The notes: generated from the sequence alone by a model not told the origin. A stretch of 64,000 bases of DNA from Eublepharis macularius (GCF_028583425.1 NC_072791.1:10311868-10375867), one strand, 5' to 3'. Shown: positions 32,201 through 44,190, counted from the first letter of the stretch. Program-made: numbers and translations.

Positions 32201-33447
32201 AATGCACAGACTGCCAGCTACTACATAAAGTTAAGAATGCATGAAAACAGTATGCGACAGCTGTCTCATCAGGAAAATAAGCAAATGGATGACAACCCAT
32301 ACAACAGTTCTTACCGCGTGACCTGTCCTTGATTATTTAAGCTCTTTTACACCACATTTCCTAAAGAGTCACTAATGATTATAACACTAGTGTAACCATA
32401 ACAGAGAGACCCCCCCCAAAAAAACCATATCATCATCAAAAGGCCCTTCTAAACAATTCCACATTGTGCTTGATTCTGAACTCCGATGCCAGGTGAGTTC
32501 TGGGTCTCAGCTACACTTCAAGGCCAAGGCATGGCAGTTTTATGTCCCTGAGGGCTTTTATCCAGGGATAAGGGCCGGGACAGAAAGTTGTTGGAAGCAA
32601 CAGGAGGAGAGAGGCCCAAGAGGTATTTGGAAGGGCCAGGAGGGATGGGGGTGAAGGCTAGGGGTGTGCAATTTGGCTTGGGAATTCCAAATATATACCT
32701 GAAAAACAACCATTCAGAATTATTCTGGTAGATTGATACATCTGGCCTACTTGGGCATATTTGGATAAACCAGTATTTACGTTACCCAATGATCTGGATA
32801 TATTCAGGACTATCCAGGAATCTTGTTTTAAATGTTGCAGCATCTTGTCCCCTCTCACTTTTGGGGGGGGGGGTGTTCACCCCTAACGAGGGTTCTATGA
32901 GGTTAGACAGCAAGGAGTCTTCCGTCCCCATGCACCCGTATAACACTTCTAATATTTACAAAACAAAACCGGATCATTAAATTTGCGATTTAGAAACATT
33001 ACAAAAAAGTGCTGCAATGATGTCAATTTCACTGATACAGGGGGTACCCCAACCCCTACAATCACAGAGCATTCTTTTCCCCCTGTAAGATGCTACTGTG
33101 GTGAACAGGAATGTTCTGGGCCTGATTTTTGTCAAGCATTATGCCTGCTTGACCAGAATTTGCAAAGCCTCTTGGGAAAGCTATTGGTCTGTGAGACGGC
33201 GATTTCATTTTACAGGCCCGCTCACGTGTCGTTGGGAGTTCTCTGTCCCAGGTGCAATGGCTTCCTTGAAATTGCTAAGTCAAGGCATGGAGGTCATCCT
33301 GGCCGTGTTATATTCCATCTTGTTAAGGTTAATTTGAGCCAGTTCTTATGGAAAGAAGCGTGTGGATTTGATTCAGCTGCAGAAAATTCACACCCGTGCA
33401 CCGCCACGTTCTTATTGGTTGATCCCTCTTGTCCTGTTCCTGTGCTT
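29221..33447. other. PSMA3-ARID4A intergenic region, left part
   Basis: No protein gene seen. Small items are a short hairpin at 30914-30959, a C-rich run near 31165 and a G-rich run near 32865. Open frames here, including 32983-33492 (169 codons), lack domains and splice context. Confidence 0.45.
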
Positions 33448-33585
33448 TCGGGAATAAAAGTTTGTTCACAATTAGCTAAGCAATTGCTCTAGGTTTGGCT
33501 CTGACATGGCCATGCCTTTTGCCACTACAATCTTGGGACCTGGGGTCTGGATACGGCTCCTTGCTTGTGGCAATTTGGATTCACA
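33448..33585. repeat. 138-bp direct repeat, left copy
   Basis: Starts TCGGGAATAAAAG and ends GGATTCACA. Differs from the copy at 35158-35295 by one base. It brackets the Penelope-like insertion and is probably an unusually long target duplication. Confidence 0.92.
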
Positions 33586-35157
33586 GATACAGAGGGAAAA
33601 CTCCCAGGAACCCCTCAACTGTATACTATATATATCAAAATTTAATTACACTATCATGATCCAAATACAAAGATATACACAATTTCATACAATGTTACAA
33701 TATTACAAAGACTCATTCCATAAATACAATCACATATTATACATTTCCAAGGTGCTGTAATAGACAGAAGCCAATTCTGTTACACAGTTAAATCCTTTCC
33801 TATGCCAATGGCTTGAAAGGAAACAAATCTCTATAGTCAAAAGAGGTGTGAATTCCAAATAGCTGCAGATACAGTTAAATCCTTTCCTATGCCAATGGCT
33901 TGAAAGGAAACAAATCTCTATAGTCAAAAGAGGTGTGAATTCCAAATAGCTGCAGATTTCATAGTAGAAAATCTAGATGGCAAATTCCGGAGTACACCAT
34001 CCGGGTCCCTCCCCGGTTCTCCTGGTAGTTGGCAACGAGCCCGCCAGCTAAAACTGCTCGTTTCTGATTCCCTTCTTCTCAGCCTCCTTTCTGCCATAAA
34101 AATGTCACAAATTACCAGCTACACTTAATACAAACATTTAAACAGTACAGTTAACTTCTTTAACTTACATATACATAACTTCCGAAGTCACAGTCTCCAA
34201 ATTAATGTGCTCACAGCAAGGCTTTCTCCTTCCAATCAGTGATAATACACAGCAGGTGCCTGTCTACAGTTCCGTGCCTCTTTATTCTTTCCTCTTTCCT
34301 TTTTCTCGTTCCTCTTAAAGGCACAGTACTCTCTGTCCTCCATACCTCATTGCTGCAGATCCAACACTATTCACAGGAATACTGCAAAGTTAATTTCATT
34401 GTTTAATCCATGGGGTACCAGACAATTCATTCTATAGATCCATTGAGTCTCCAATTGCAGTAACTTGTTGTTGTTGCTGTTATTAGATTGCACTACCTCA
34501 AGTACTGAATATCTAAGTTCTGTTTCGTTGTCATGACACTGAGTGAAATGATCCACTAATGGGGCTTCTAGGTTTCTTGTACGAATTTTAGAAAGATGTT
34601 CCCTTATTCTTACTCTAACTGGTCGTTTCGTACTGCCCACATAAAACAGGGGACATGGACATTGAATAATATATACCACTTGTAACGTAGAACATGTCGA
34701 AAAGGACTTGGAATAAAGTGGCCTTCCCGTCCCAGGATGTTTAATCGATGTTAAAGGTATACTTAGGGCACATACATTACAGTGGCCACAAGTATGATGG
34801 CCAATTGGCAATAAAGACGGAACGATGTCCTCCCTGAAGTCTGAATGTACCAAAACGTCACGCAAACTGCGAGTTCGTCTGAACCCGACCTTCAAAGGTA
34901 TGTCACATCCTGGTATATCCTTGATGATATGCCAATGTCTTTTAACAATACTGGCAATATTACCAGCTAAATGGGAAAATTCAAGTCCCCATGTAACACC
35001 CCCATCAACATGCCTCTGTATATAATGAGGTCCTAATAAGTCCTGCCGCGGTTTAGCTATTGCCCGCCTCCGGGCACCATCTACCACTTTTCTCGGATAT
35101 CCCCTCAATTCAAAAGCTCTACTCATGTTAAGTGCCTCCTGTTTGAAATCTGAGACA
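33586..35157 (-). mobile_element. Penelope-like element, 3' portion with GIY-YIG domain
   Basis: The minus strand encodes an open frame from the right junction down to 34371. Recognised parts are FELRGYPRK near the start of the segment (end of the reverse transcriptase region), a cysteine pair region HTCGHCNVC, then VVYIIQCPCPLFYVGSTKRP with VRIREHLS, which is the GIY-YIG endonuclease core, and WIYRMNCLVPHGLNNEI near the end. The reverse transcriptase proper is absent, so it is a 5'-truncated, inactive fossil. The 3' region (33586-34370) holds an 87-bp tandem duplication. With one mismatch in the 138-bp flanks it looks young, perhaps a few million years (inference from a generic neutral rate). 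Confidence 0.9.
33784..33957. repeat. Tandem duplication, 87-bp period, two copies
   Basis: ACAGTTAAATCCTTTCC ... TAGCTGCAGAT occurs at 33784-33870 and 33871-33957, essentially identical. It lies in the 3' non-coding part of the Penelope-like element. It may be a family feature or a recent slip. Confidence 0.92.
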
Positions 35158-35295
35158 TCGGGAATAAAAGTTTGTTCACAATTAGCTAAGCAATTGCTCT
35201 AGGTTTGGCTCTGACAGGGCCATGCCTTTTGCCACTACAATCTTGGGACCTGGGGTCTGGATACGGCTCCTTGCTTGTGGCAATTTGGATTCACA
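35158..35295. repeat. 138-bp direct repeat, right copy
   Basis: Partner of 33448-33585. Sequence beyond it (ATCATGCTTTGG) would join directly to the left flank at an empty site. Confidence 0.92.
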
Positions 35296-35354
35296 ATCAT
35301 GCTTTGGTGCTTGGAAACTGCCGCTGGATTTTGCATTGCTGACCAATTACTCTG

Positions 35355-35440
35355 GCAAGAACAATAAAACTCTTACTCCAGTCCAAGTCCATTGATTTCA
35401 ATGGGCTTAGACTGGAGTAACTCTGCTTAGGATTTCACTG
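35355..35440. mobile_element. Short palindromic MITE
   Basis: TTACTCCAGTCCAAGTCCATT and its near-perfect inverse meet at about 35391, with a TAGGATTTCACTG end. Decayed relatives lie at 6976-7026, 18395-18450, 19907-19990 and 62835-62905. The class is likely mariner-like, not proven here. Confidence 0.7.
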
Positions 35441-37076
35441 CTAGTGTTCGGTTATGTAGCTTTCTTTTATGCACAATTTCTAGCTTAGTCATTTTTATCA
35501 CTTCTGTTTACATTATATTTCTGAGTGGTGTCTTTCGTTCAACAGCTCCAATCTGAATTTAGTGTGTAGGCCAGTTTGGCCCGTGCTGTATTTTGTAACG
35601 TTTGGTTGGGATTCGGCCTGCTGTCTCTCAAAGTACAGTAGTTAGGTCTGAGATGTGGTTCCCTGCCCCAGTGCCAGGACTTAAAAGGGAACCTGGTGAA
35701 ATGCTACCATTTTTTGGACAGGTGGCTCCCATTCTTCACAGACACAAAAGCCCATCTTGGCCTCCCTACTTGTTAGTATTAAGATACCCTTTAGGTAAGC
35801 AACTGAAATGAGTATTTTAACCTTTCCTGAACAAGATGATTCCAGTCAAGCCACTTCTTCCCAGCTTTATGCATTACTAGCTACAAGCTGAGAAAGCTCA
35901 GTCTCACAGACTCATTTTGACTGCCTTCCCACCTTTATGCATTACAAGCTGAGAAGGGGGGGGGCACCCTGTAACCTTCGTTTTTACACAGTACCTATAC
36001 CAGATGTGACTTCTACTACTTTAAGTCACAGCTATTTTCCCTTCCTCTAAAAATAAATTTCTAGCTTTCCTGCTAGTAAACCACTTTGAAAACAGGAGTT
36101 TATGCAGAAGAAGCAGAAGGAAGCCACTTTAATCTAAGAGAGGCTTAAAGGAGAATGTACTCTTTCCACGACCAGAGGAAGGGAAAACTGATAGGAACCG
36201 GGTCATCTCTGCTAGAGGCCAAGAAAGAGAACCCTCTGCATGAGAAAGCTCAGTCTCACAGACTCATTTTGACTGCCTTCCCCCCTAACAGCTTATGAGC
36301 TTCAGCTTCTTATTCCCAATAAGTCAAGAGGAAGCTGAAACAGAACTCAGTATGAAAGTTCCAGTGGGGTCCCAGACAGTCTTGGCAGCTTAAAGTATCT
36401 GGATTGGTTACAAAGGGCTTTGTAGTCAATCTCCATGGTCCCTCAAGCGACTGGTCTTTATTTTCAGGACCTTTGGGCATCTCCAAAAGCATGAGGCTTC
36501 ACTGCTGCCTCAGCCCCAGCCCTCATGAAAGGAATCTTTAAAACATTCCCAGAACCACTGGCAAACAACTAAATACAGTAATGCAGAATAAATCAAATGC
36601 CGCACAGTATCGACTGTAGATAAACAGAGCAACAGGACTTTTCACCAAAGCATCCAACATTTAAGGTTATTAACGTGGATGATCACTCTTCATCTTGATT
36701 ACATCCAACACTTACTTATAGTGGAAGTCCTCCGCTGGACAGGTTTTGTGATAATGACTCAGGTAAACTGATTACACCCATGAGACACACACATGGGATT
36801 TAGCTGACGTTTCATTCTTATTCACTGCCGTAAGTAGAGGCTCACAAAGATTCCAGTTTCGGGAAACATTTGTTTCTTCTTCTGGGATCCACACCTTTAT
36901 GGTCATCTGTCTGTTGAAGAAAAGATTTACGTTTACAAGCTCATACAGATATGGGGAAGCTTCCAGCACGCTGCAGGGTACAGGCTAACTGCTGCAAAGT
37001 TGTAGGGAAGTGACAAACCCACAGAATATTTGATACTATTATTATTATGTGAAATATGAAGCATTTACTCCTCTAA
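35441..37076. other. Intergenic DNA with local duplications
   Basis: A segment of about 45 bp beginning GAAAGCTCAGTCTCACAGAC occurs near 35889 and again near 36242, and a CTTTATGCATTAC-AGCTGAGAA block occurs twice near 35867 and 35934. No gene recognised. Confidence 0.55.
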
Positions 37077-37090
37077 CATCACAGAAATGT

Positions 37091-37282
37091 ATTGTCGAAG
37101 GCTTTCATGGCCGGAGAACGATGGTTGTTGTGGGTTTTCCGGGCTGTATTGGCAGTGTGACACTGAGAGATCTCTGTCTTTCGGTGCTACGCCTCTGAAG
37201 ATGCCAGCCACAGCTGCTGGCGAAACGTCAGGAACTATAATGCCAAGACCACGGCAATACAGCCCGGAAAACCCACAACAAC
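37091..37282 (+). mobile_element. Short retroelement with hammerhead-like core and inverted repeats
   Basis: Flanked by a perfect 14-bp direct repeat CATCACAGAAATGT (37077-37090 and 37283-37296). Arms at 37120-37151 and 37255-37286 are perfect 32-base inverted repeats. Between them lie CTGAAGA (37195-37201), a 6-bp stem GCCAGC/GCTGGC (37203-37221), GAAA (37222-37225) and CGTC-AGG, where AGG can pair with CCT just before CTGAAGA. This matches a hammerhead ribozyme core with no stem III and one extra base. Penelope-like elements are known to carry hammerheads, so a Penelope-derived non-autonomous element is my best guess. Confidence 0.75.
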
Positions 37283-37296
37283 CATCACAGAAATGT

Positions 37297-38324
37297 GCTG
37301 GGAAGACTGGCAGGGCGATGTTAAGCCTCTTCACGACTTTAGGCTCAGGCAGAGATAACCCTGCATACAATTAGTCTCCCATAATACAATGCGTAAGCAT
37401 GCATGAGAACACAGGAAGGAAAGTGATTGAATAGATTCTCACGGTAGCTTGGATGGAAGCCACAAACACACGTTTATTTCCAGTGGCCTTTCCAGTGGGT
37501 TATTATTTAAATAAAAAATGGTGGTACAAAAATTAATAAAGCTGATCTTGCAATGTCGGCAAGGCAAGTTTTTCTCCTGAAATGTGTGGCAGCCACAGAG
37601 AAAACAAAAGCCAAATTGCACGTTCCGTGTAGCAATACCTAACTAGGCAGCTACAGATCAAGATGCTTCCTGCAAAATCACCTGCTTGCACGTGGGGGTG
37701 AGTAAGCCAAGCAAACGGTCTGGAAGGGTGGCTTGCCTGCCCAACAGAACTAGCTGACCAGGGTCTCAAATGCAGAGCAAGTCCCGACGTCTCCCTGACA
37801 GTAGAGAGATGGTCAGCAGACCAAGAGTTTAATGCTTAGGGCTCAGCAACCAGATGGCGACTTTTGTCATGTAAATAAGCCTTACCACAGCAAGATCTTG
37901 CTTGTTTTTAAGTACCACTCAAAGAGCTGCCAGAAGTTTAAATGCCAATTACAAGAACCCCCCGACTGGTTTTCAGGGAACAAGGAGTTCTAAAAGCCTG
38001 CAGCGGGGTGACTAAGGGTTGGTTTCTATGTCAGGAAACAGCATGGTTTCCACTTTGCTGCAGGCCACAGATCAATCCTATACCAATGCTACCCACTCCA
38101 GCATCCCATTTCGAAAGGGGTGGGGGAGAGACGAGAAGGTGCTGCTGTGGGTAGCGTTTTGTGCAAATTCGACTGTTTCAATGTCACTCAAGGAACTGCA
38201 CCATTCTGGAAGCTTTGGCCACACCTGTGGGGTGGAAGGTAACATGCGTTCCAAAAGTCAGAACAGAAAGTTTTCATTTATTGTGGGAATGTCTCCGAGT
38301 ACTAAGAAATACTATTTGGATTTT
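37297..38324. other. Unassigned intergenic DNA
   Basis: No gene or classifiable repeat seen. Confidence 0.4.
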
Positions 38325-38545
38325 TTTAAAAACTTAGTTTATACCCTGCCTTTCTCTCCTAACAGAATCCAAAGCATCATTCTCCCTTTCTCTATTTTAT
38401 CCTCACAACAACAACCCCGTGAGGTAGGTTAGTCTGAGAGTACAATCGACGTAAGGTCACCCAGTAAGCTTCCATGGCAGAGTAGGGATTCAAACCAGGG
38501 TCCCCCAGATCCTAGTCCAACACTCTAACCACTACACCATGCTGG
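38325..38545 (-). mobile_element. tRNA-derived SINE
   Basis: The minus strand reads AGCATGGTGTAGTGGTTAGAG (A box), GGTTTGAATCCC (B box), GGAAGCTTACTGGGTGACC and a CTCACGGGGTTGTTGTTGTG body. Near complete. Confidence 0.85.
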
Positions 38546-38901
38546 TTAAGAATTTATTTTTAAAATCTGATAGAAGGAACTGAAACTCTGCAAGCTCAAG
38601 CGTCGCCATAATATTCTGAACAAGACTCGCTATCCTGGCAAGAATTCCTTATTACGGCTACATTTCAACACTGACAGATCTCACCACTACCAGGCACGTA
38701 GAGCTGCTTCTTGACATACGAAGTGTTGAAAAAAGTAGGCTAAGCAAGGAGCATAAGGCGGTAGACCCATTTCAGCCACCAAGGAGAAAAACCAGCAGCA
38801 ACACCAGCTCATTATCTGGCTACATAACACATGTTAAGGAGATGCTGGCCTGACAATGCAGCCTGGACTCAGAATCCAACTTCCTTCATCAGCTATGCTG
38901 A

Positions 38902-39241
38902 GGGCCAAGCTAGACGCGCAGGTTTTTAAAGATCCAACTCGGGGTTCCATAGCTGCCCAAGCAGCCCAGAATGCTTCCATGGGGGGAGGGCTCCTCCCTC
39001 CCCCTCAAGCCATTTCCCCATGTCAAAATAGCACAGCCCCCCCCCTTTTACTGCTCCATGTGCACAGAATACTCCACGTGGAGCAGAAAAAACAAGGAAA
39101 AAACTCTCTCCCCTGCTATTTTGACATGCCTCCCCCCTCCCACGGAGACATGTCATGGTCATTTCTTCTCTCCTTTAACAGGTATTCCCCCAAACTTCTG
39201 TGTAGCTGCAGGGAACTTGACCTGCACGTCTAACTTGGCCC
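38902..39241. mobile_element. TNA-target foldback MITE, divergent family
   Basis: Begins GGGCCAAGCTAGACGCGCAG and ends with the near inverse (GTCTAACTTGGCCC). Flanked by TGA on both sides (38899-38901 and 39242-39244). Inner inverted blocks include CATGTCAAAATAGCA and its inverse, and GCTCCATGTG with CCACGTGGAGC. Its terminal GGCCAAGCTA resembles the GAGCCAAGCTA ends of the copies at 8200 and 11966, suggesting one superfamily. Confidence 0.85.
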
Positions 39242-39244
39242 TGA

Positions 39245-41222
39245 GTTACTCGTATCTAAGCTTAATGAAATGAACACGCTTCAACTGTACATAGGATCGC
39301 ACAGTTAAGTCCTGCATATAGACGGGTGCACAGGAGGAAGTTCTGTCTCCATAAAACGTTGGAGTTCTCAGAATAACAAGTTGCTTTAGTCTATCCACAC
39401 ACCCTAAATGAAAAGAGATGGTTGCAAAACATACTTGGATTTCTGAGCTTTGAACAACTACATACACCTGTAACTGGAGCGTTTTCAACGTCCAGAAACT
39501 TTTCTCCCCAGCCCCAACCTTCTGTTTTGCTGTGTACTGAGATCTATCAAGCCCCTTTCTCGTTGACACTATGGAGGAAGGAAGTCCCAGTTTCAAAATG
39601 CTGTTGAGTAACATTTCAAAGACTGAAAGGAGCTTTAAGGAAAGGTGACACCAGCTAGCATTTTTTTAAAAATAAAACCTTGCTATGTTCCCCCGTTTTT
39701 CTAGACCATAATAATTTGTCATCAGCACTTTCAGTTCTGCAAAAAAGGAAACACCTATCATCTAACAAGGCAAAGGAAAGTGTCGTTGGTGAAACAGATT
39801 TAAGTGTTTTTACAACAGCTGTTACAAACAGGTCTCTTAATAAGCCAAAGAGGCACCAATTATGACTGGGGCATCAAGACCAGCGGTGATTATCACCCTC
39901 CACAAGCAATCAGAGTTGAGCTATCACCTCTGGGACTATCCTTTTCAGCTACGCCATGCATATGTCTGTCCCTTTCCCCTTACCTTAGGCGCCTGTCCCA
40001 ACCCTTCCAGCTGGGGATAAAAGAGCATTGCTGTACAGGTGTAGTTTCCATCACTCCCAGAGTATTAAAGCTAGAAAAAGCAGAGTAGGCACCCTTCTGT
40101 TAATATCAGGGTGATAAAAGACTGAGTGAAAACAGAAGTTGGCTTCCAAACAGTACTTTGCAAGGTAGGCTGTCATATAGAACACCGAGTTCTACATAAA
40201 CTGTACAAGCAGTGAAGATACATTCGAGTTGTACAAAGCCACAATCCTTGTTCCAGAACGAGACTTGTAATAAAACTAATGTGCTCATCTGAGCTAAGCT
40301 TTTCAAAGGTGCCACCCTGCACACCAATATTGGAGTCTATCGCTATGTTTATTGTAAGTATCATCCTTTTTACTACAATACCTTCTACCTACGTATCCCG
40401 TCTCCCATTATGGAAAGTCAAGCCTCAGACAGTTGTAACCCTAGCCCCTTGCACAGCTTTGTTTATTAGAGATCTCTGCTGTTTAACAGTGCCGTTTTTC
40501 ATATATTGTAATCCTAGTGGAAAAGACAAGCTATAAATAAAATTAATAATAATGTTTCTAGAAAAACTCATATGAGACCAAAGCTTCTTTCCTAAACAAC
40601 ATTCTTCACATGCCCACTTTTGTAACACGAACACTGACTTAGTCCCATGGCCACAAGACTTACCTGTAAGAAGCTGTGTGTGTAAAAACAGCCTACAATT
40701 AACTGAAGTTGTAATAACTGAGCTTCTACAAAACTGACTTTCCAAATCTATCCAAAAGCTTTCTTATACATCCCAATCCAAAACCCATTTTCAACTGAAA
40801 TGGGACGATGTGCAAAACAACAACCAAGTTTCATTTCTTTCTTGCTATTTCATTCCTTTCCACACACGCCATTGTTTACTTCCTCTTATTCTCCCACATT
40901 TATGAGCTGCTCAAGGCCTCGATAACTCAAAAGCCCGAATTGCTCAAGTACCTGAAGTTGAAGGGACTTACTGCATGTGTTGCTCATACCTGTAAGAATA
41001 ACAGACTCTCCCGGCACAGTCATGTAAGGATTCACTCATGACACCACTGTCAAGTTGCTACAGAAAAGCCTGAAAAGTCTCATCACGACAACTAACACGC
41101 TCGCAGTCACCTAGAATCATCTTCTGACACCTTGATTGTTTTCATGGTTACCGAAGTTGGCTACAATGCTACTTTCGTTTTCCTCCACTATTACTTCAGT
41201 CCACCCCTTAGAACTTCTGGCA
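39245..41222. other. Intergenic DNA without recognised gene
   Basis: AT-rich, with no exon-like structure or clear repeat. Confidence 0.4.
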
Positions 41223-41234
41223 CAACTTAAGAGC

Positions 41235-41377
41235 AGTTAGCCGTGTTAGTCCATGCATCTGACGAAGAGAACTGTGATTCTCGAAAGCTTATGCTACAAT
41301 AAAGTTGGTTAGTCTTAAAGGTGCTACTGGACTCTTTTTGATTTTGCTACTAAAGACTAACACGGCTAACTCCTCTG
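41235..41377 (+). mobile_element. Short retroelement with hammerhead-like core and inverted repeats
   Basis: Flanked by the 12-bp direct repeat CAACTTAAGAGC (41223-41234 and 41378-41389). A perfect 17-base inverted repeat sits at 41235-41251 and 41355-41371. Inside are GCAT, CTGACGA (41259-41265), a 5-bp stem GAGAA/TTCTC, GAAA (41283-41286), GCTT and ATGC (41291-41294), so GCAT and ATGC can form stem I of a hammerhead-like fold. The tail AAGGTGCTACTGGACTC links it to decayed copies elsewhere in the window. Architecture is the same as at 37091-37282 although the sequence is different. Confidence 0.78.
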
Positions 41378-41389
41378 CAACTTAAGAGC

Positions 41390-44190
41390 TAATGACCATT
41401 CACTTCAGTCTTACAGCATGAACAATCGATGGCACAGGTATTATTTCTGCCAAAGTGGTTCCTCCAGCGTTTTTATCCTCATGACCCTTAAAGATGTTCA
41501 AACAGAGGCTGGATTCTTTCTGACAAAGAGCTTGGCGCAGAAGACGCACCTGCTCCTTACCTTTTTCATCACCTTGATCGTGGTCCACTACAGGCTCGTT
41601 GTCCGCATTAATGGGATCAGTGCAGAGGCTCTCATGTTGTGTTCCACGCAGGTGTTTTCTCTCAAACTGCATTGCTCAGATTCTCAACTATGAGCCGCTG
41701 CTGCTGCTGCCGCCGCCGCCTCCACAATCCTCTTGCTCTGTCACAGATTTCTTTACAAGGTACTTTATAATTGCTCTCATTATATAGGTCTCTGCTTCGG
41801 TGGGTAGGTCAGTTGAATGCCACATGGTGCTAAGCTCCGGATTATAAAATCGCGGCTGCTGAAATAAACAAAGGGTCAGCAATTGGAGATTTAGGCCCTA
41901 ATACATCATCTCAAAGCTTTTGAGCTTGACCCTTCTTCCTGCTTCTTCCCTCTCCAACATTAACGATAGCGCAACAGCAGAACACATATATATATCCTTG
42001 CATGAAGACAGTTACATGCAGGTGCTGCGATGTGCACACAGATCTGTTGACTGGGATGCTAATCCAACACTGGCACCGGAAAGGAGAAAAAGAACAAGGC
42101 CTTTCTCTACCTTTCTTAAAACTACATATAAAGAAACAGCTTTTGAACAGAGTGGCAGAGCTACGCAAGTCACAAAGTGCGGCGGGGAAAGTGATGAGGG
42201 AAGGATCAGTCATCCCACATATACAAAACAAGACCTTTTGCTACAAGAAATAAAACCCACCTGTATCCTGGCCAGCGGAAGAAGTAAAAATTCCATCCAG
42301 TGAAAGAAGTAAAAGTTTCTTGGAAGCTTGTGCCCTTTCCAAGTATCCTGCCTCTTCGAGACGGATTCTCCCCACAATACAGAAACCCCAGCCCCACTGT
42401 CTCATTCAATAGGTATTTGCAAGGATCCACTAATGTGGTATCAGGTGGCCAGTGGTAACTATATTTCACTTTCCAGCAACTAATTATCCCTGGATATCCA
42501 GTTTAAAACAAAGAACATCGTCTCCTTCCCCAGGTTCTCCATTCACTGCATAGACATGGGATGGGTCTCACGTCTGACTGTGTGGCGAAGATACACTCCG
42601 TTCCAGTCCTAGGGCACACACAAAAGTTCATGCTACAACTTGGGTCTTTCTTCACACAAGGTTTTGTGTGAGCAAGACCCTTTTATGAGTTCCAACTGTC
42701 CCAAAGCTTGATGTGAAATGAATGGCCAGGCCAGGCCTATCTTCTGTATGAATGGCCAGGCCAGGCCTGTCTGCTGTATGTGACAGAGGACTCAGGGAGG
42801 AGATGCGTTAGTGGTGTCTACAAATAATAGTTTGCTACCAAAGCAAGTCAAAACCTGTAGTCCCCTAAGAAAATGCTCCTTGACTGGTATTTTGTTTTCT
42901 GCATTCCTTCTGCAGAAACACGCTAGCCACTGTTGGCGTTTTTTTTTCTAAAAAGAGGAAGAGCATCCTCTCCCTGCCCCATTCCATTCTGTGTGTCATG
43001 ACTGACAAATGATGATGATCGAAAATATGGAGATGAGCAATTACTTCACGTTCTATAGAACATGTCACAACCACAACTGTTTTAGTTTTGTTGACTGTAC
43101 AACTGCTGTGCTAATTGCAACAGCATGCAAGTGACCTAGACAGCAAGGTATTTTTGCAACGCTACATCTGAAGACCTAAACTCAAGAGTTGCCCCAGCTC
43201 ACCTTTGGGAAACTAGAAATTCCAACAGTACTGATCTGATTTTTCTAGACAAAAAAGCCCCTGGAAGTATCTATGGAATACAATCCATGGGATACAAACT
43301 AACACAAATATATTCAAACCACATACTTTCAAAGACAGCCATAGAATAAACTAATTCCTAGGTGACAAGAAGTGCAATGGCACTTGACAGCAGCCATGCC
43401 ACATGACTCATCTTCAGACTAGAACAGACTCCAACAGGTGCTTTCTGAAGCTGGTCCAAGTACATCTTTCAATTGAACCAAAGCAGCCTTCAGAATCAAT
43501 GCTGGTATATTCAAAGTGGACAGACAGGGCCGCAATACAAATACTTCGTAGCACCTTAAGACAGCATCAAGTAGTCAACTTCATCCTAAGCTTCTGTGTT
43601 GCCATAAAAGCGGACATTTCCAAGCCTGGTAACAACTATCCTGTGCTCAGCATGGACTGAGGTCTTCATTTCATTCACTGAAAAGGTGCCCCTGTGAGAA
43701 CATTAAGGGTGGACGGAAATTCATGTATGATTATATGTAGTTTACACCCTGAAGCAAGCTTGCCGTAAGCATTTAATAGGGCTCCAAGTGAGGATTGTAC
43801 GTTATGCTGGGATTACTCTCAACCACTTCAGCCTGTTGTGGCCTGGAGCAAGTTCCTGCTCTCAGAAAGATTCTCCAGCATTACTGAATTCTGATATTAC
43901 TACCACCCTCCTGTATTACAGCAAAAGGGGGCAAGCTATGCTGTACATGCTACACACTGACCTGCTCCTGATGCTGGCAAGGAAAAGCTGAAGAAATGCC
44001 ATCTCCTTCTCTTGCTTTGGCAAGTGAATGAAAAGGGAGGAAGGGAAACAAGTGTTCTCTTCTGCAAATTCTCCTTGTATAGACATCTCTCTTTCTGGAA
44101 CAAGTTTTCCTACCAAGTGCATATTCAAAGCAATGGATCCAAATTGATTTACAATTTACTTCTCCACAATATATTTAGAGGCCCATTTAC
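41390..44190. other. Intergenic DNA; minus-strand exon-like segments
   Basis: On the minus strand, TTTGTTTATTTCAG before CAGCCGCG (about 41859) looks like a 3' splice site and AAAAAG-GTAAGG (about 41561) like a donor. Another acceptor-like CCAG and ACAG-GTGGGT donor bracket about 42497-42263. Short open frames fall between them but match no family I know. They could be exons of an antisense lncRNA or chance. Confidence 0.3.
42718..42777. repeat. 30-bp tandem duplication
   Basis: ATGAATGGCCAGGCCAGGCC plus ten bases, twice, with two differences. Confidence 0.9.

Noticed and set aside
41911-42303. Overlapping open frames on both strands, 106 and 127 codons
   Set aside because: Neither matches a known family. 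At most lncRNA exons, so listed only as exon-like segments.
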